Below, one piece after another: positions 63,212 through 64,000 of a DNA stretch of 64,000 nucleotides. Made by a program: the position numbers and the translations under genes. Below the pieces are notes generated by a model. The model did not search any database. It was not told where the DNA came from and was given only the letters and a program-made list of their open reading frames with translations. The number at the start of each line of letters is the position of its first letter. Positions within the stretch are counted from its first letter, which is position 1. This stretch comes from JAJPKK01 sp963844635 (GTDB lineage: Bacteria > Pseudomonadota > Alphaproteobacteria > Rhizobiales > Xanthobacteraceae), in assembly GCA_963844635.1 (NCBI GenBank), contig CAWJPD010000012.1:19117-83116 (forward strand), in the 5' to 3' direction.

Positions 63212-63739
63212 ATGGTCACGATGCGCTTCGATGCCGGTTGGACCGGCAAGGCTCTGGCGTGTTGGGGAATTGCGGCAGGCGTGTCGCTCGCTGTCGCGCC
63301 AGCATCGCGTTCCGCCATCGCGGCCGAGGCGCACCCGTTTTCAGCGTTGGCCGGCGCCTGGACTGGCAACGGCACCGTCAAGAGGTCCAATGGAGGGACC
63401 GAGCGCATCCGCTGCCGCGCCAATTACGACCCCAAAGGCGCGAACCAGCTCCAGTTGCGACTCCGCTGTGCGAGCGACAGCTACAATTTCGATCTGAGCA
63501 GCAACGTTGCTTATGACAGGGGCAACTTCACCGGCACCTGGGCCGAGGCGACACGCAGCGCCAACGGCACCATCCAGGGCCAGTCCTCCAACAATGGTCG
63601 CCAGGTCCAGGCCGTCGCCAAGGGGATCGTGTTCACCGCGAACCTGACTGTGAATACCCGCGGCAATAGTCAGGCGATCACGATCACATCGCCAGGGAGC
63701 GAAGTCTCCGAGGTCGATATCATGTTGGACAAGCAATAG
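63212..63739 (+). CDS. Exported protein of unknown function
   Basis: A 175-residue protein. I chose ATG 63212 (MVTMRFDAGWTGKALACWG) with AAGGGC upstream. A signal peptide (to about residue 38, SRSAIAAEA) precedes a beta-rich domain: FSALAGAWTGNGTVKRSNGG, IRCRANYDPKG, NFDLSSNVAYDRGNFTGTW, and VQAVAKGIVFTANLTV. It has the look of lipocalin-like small periplasmic proteins common in Bradyrhizobium relatives, but I cannot name a family. Confidence 0.7.
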   Translation: MVTMRFDAGWTGKALACWGIAAGVSLAVAPASRSAIAAEAHPFSALAGAWTGNGTVKRSNGGTERIRCRANYDPKGANQLQLRLRCASDSYNFDLSSNVAYDRGNFTGTWAEATRSANGTIQGQSSNNGRQVQAVAKGIVFTANLTVNTRGNSQAITITSPGSEVSEVDIMLDKQ

Positions 63740-63764
63740 CGGGCGACGCTGCCCGCGGGTGGCT

Positions 63765-64000
63765 TTATTCGATGACTTCGGTCGCACGCAGCAGCGTCGC
63801 GGTTGGCACCTCGATGCCGAGCGCCTTCGCGGTCCTGAGATTAAGGACCATCTCAATGCGGGTGGACTGCTGTACCGGGAGGTCTGATGGCTTTTCGCCC
63901 TTGAGAATAAGACCGGTGTAGTTCCCAGCAATACGAGCTGCGTCCGCAATATTCGCGCCGTAGCTCATCAGACCGCCGACCTGGACGGCCTGTCGGCCGC
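63765..64000 (-). CDS. PF04392-type ABC substrate-binding protein, C-terminal part (5' end beyond the window)
   Basis: The last 78 residues of a binding protein open to the edge: GGLMSYGANIADAARIAGNY, then PVQQSTRIEMVLNLRTAKAL and a final ATLLRATEVIE. The arrangement matches the C terminus of the intact gene at 39503-40504, so it is a second member of the same family. Confidence 0.85.
   Translation of the reverse strand, partial: GRQAVQVGGLMSYGANIADAARIAGNYTGLILKGEKPSDLPVQQSTRIEMVLNLRTAKALGIEVPTATLLRATEVIE

Noticed and set aside
62885..63334. Minus-strand frame containing RYVVPTFVGQPASAAEFVAW
   Set aside because: The segment looks protein-like, but it lacks a credible start, overlaps other genes, and I cannot assign it; possibly a gene remnant.

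Overview
The window reads as chromosomal DNA from a GC-rich alphaproteobacterium of the Hyphomicrobiales, most likely the Nitrobacteraceae/Xanthobacteraceae group (Bradyrhizobium, Rhodopseudomonas, Pseudolabrys and relatives). Grounds for this are the gene families: a BamA-type protein, paired Omp25/31-like porins with the WTGFYIGG motif, TctC and PF04392-type binding proteins, an HWE histidine kinase, UbiD decarboxylases and HAE1 RND pumps. The spaces between genes carry several families of short palindromic repeats. I saw no rRNA, tRNA, CRISPR, transposase or prophage gene.

Layout. 1-4.4 kb: 5' end of a bamA-like gene, a small membrane protein, and an OpgH glucosyltransferase fused to an FkbM-type methyltransferase. 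4.8-8.1 kb: an MDR dehydrogenase and two tandem porin paralogues. 8.3-18 kb: a molybdenum hydroxylase large subunit, an HWE kinase, uvrD, an exported protein of unknown function, and a coupled pair of DUF2231 membrane protein and sorbosone-dehydrogenase-like protein. 18-20 kb: repeats and two small conserved or exported proteins. 20.2-29.5 kb: an efflux operon RND-RND-adaptor-OMF. 30-39 kb: prfC, pccB, an HtrA-like protease, fahA and an MscS-type channel. 39.5-45.7 kb: an ABC-type binding protein and a second efflux operon (adaptor plus MdtB-like pump). 45.8-53.4 kb: TctC, UbiD, DUF3311 plus sodium:solute symporter, and a GMC oxidoreductase with its subunit 3. 53.5-58.8 kb: aspS, an exported RidA-like protein, an AT-rich SIR2-like gene and a second UbiD. 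58.9-64 kb: exported proteins, a tartrate/D-malate-type dehydrogenase and a truncated PF04392 binding protein.

Together the genes suggest a soil-type cell using organic and aromatic acids (two UbiD proteins, fumarylacetoacetase, tartrate-type dehydrogenase, propionyl-CoA carboxylase beta chain, TctC and SSF uptake), with a large envelope and efflux repertoire.

A major caveat: at least 15 genes carry single-base frame breaks, several at short homopolymers. These include aspS and the bamA-like gene, which are normally indispensable, so I treat most breaks as consensus errors in the sequence, not as decay. The densest damage is at 25.0-27.6, 30.6-31.1 and 41.3-45.7 kb. Coordinates of those genes are outer limits spanning more than one reading frame.

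The most interesting items are the AT-rich SIR2-like gene with a full set of NAD-site motifs, the OpgH-FkbM fusion, the twin RND pumps that differ at one proton-relay aspartate and both lack the usual lysine, the six-cysteine porins, and a nested palindromic repeat whose empty counterpart lies 11 kb away.
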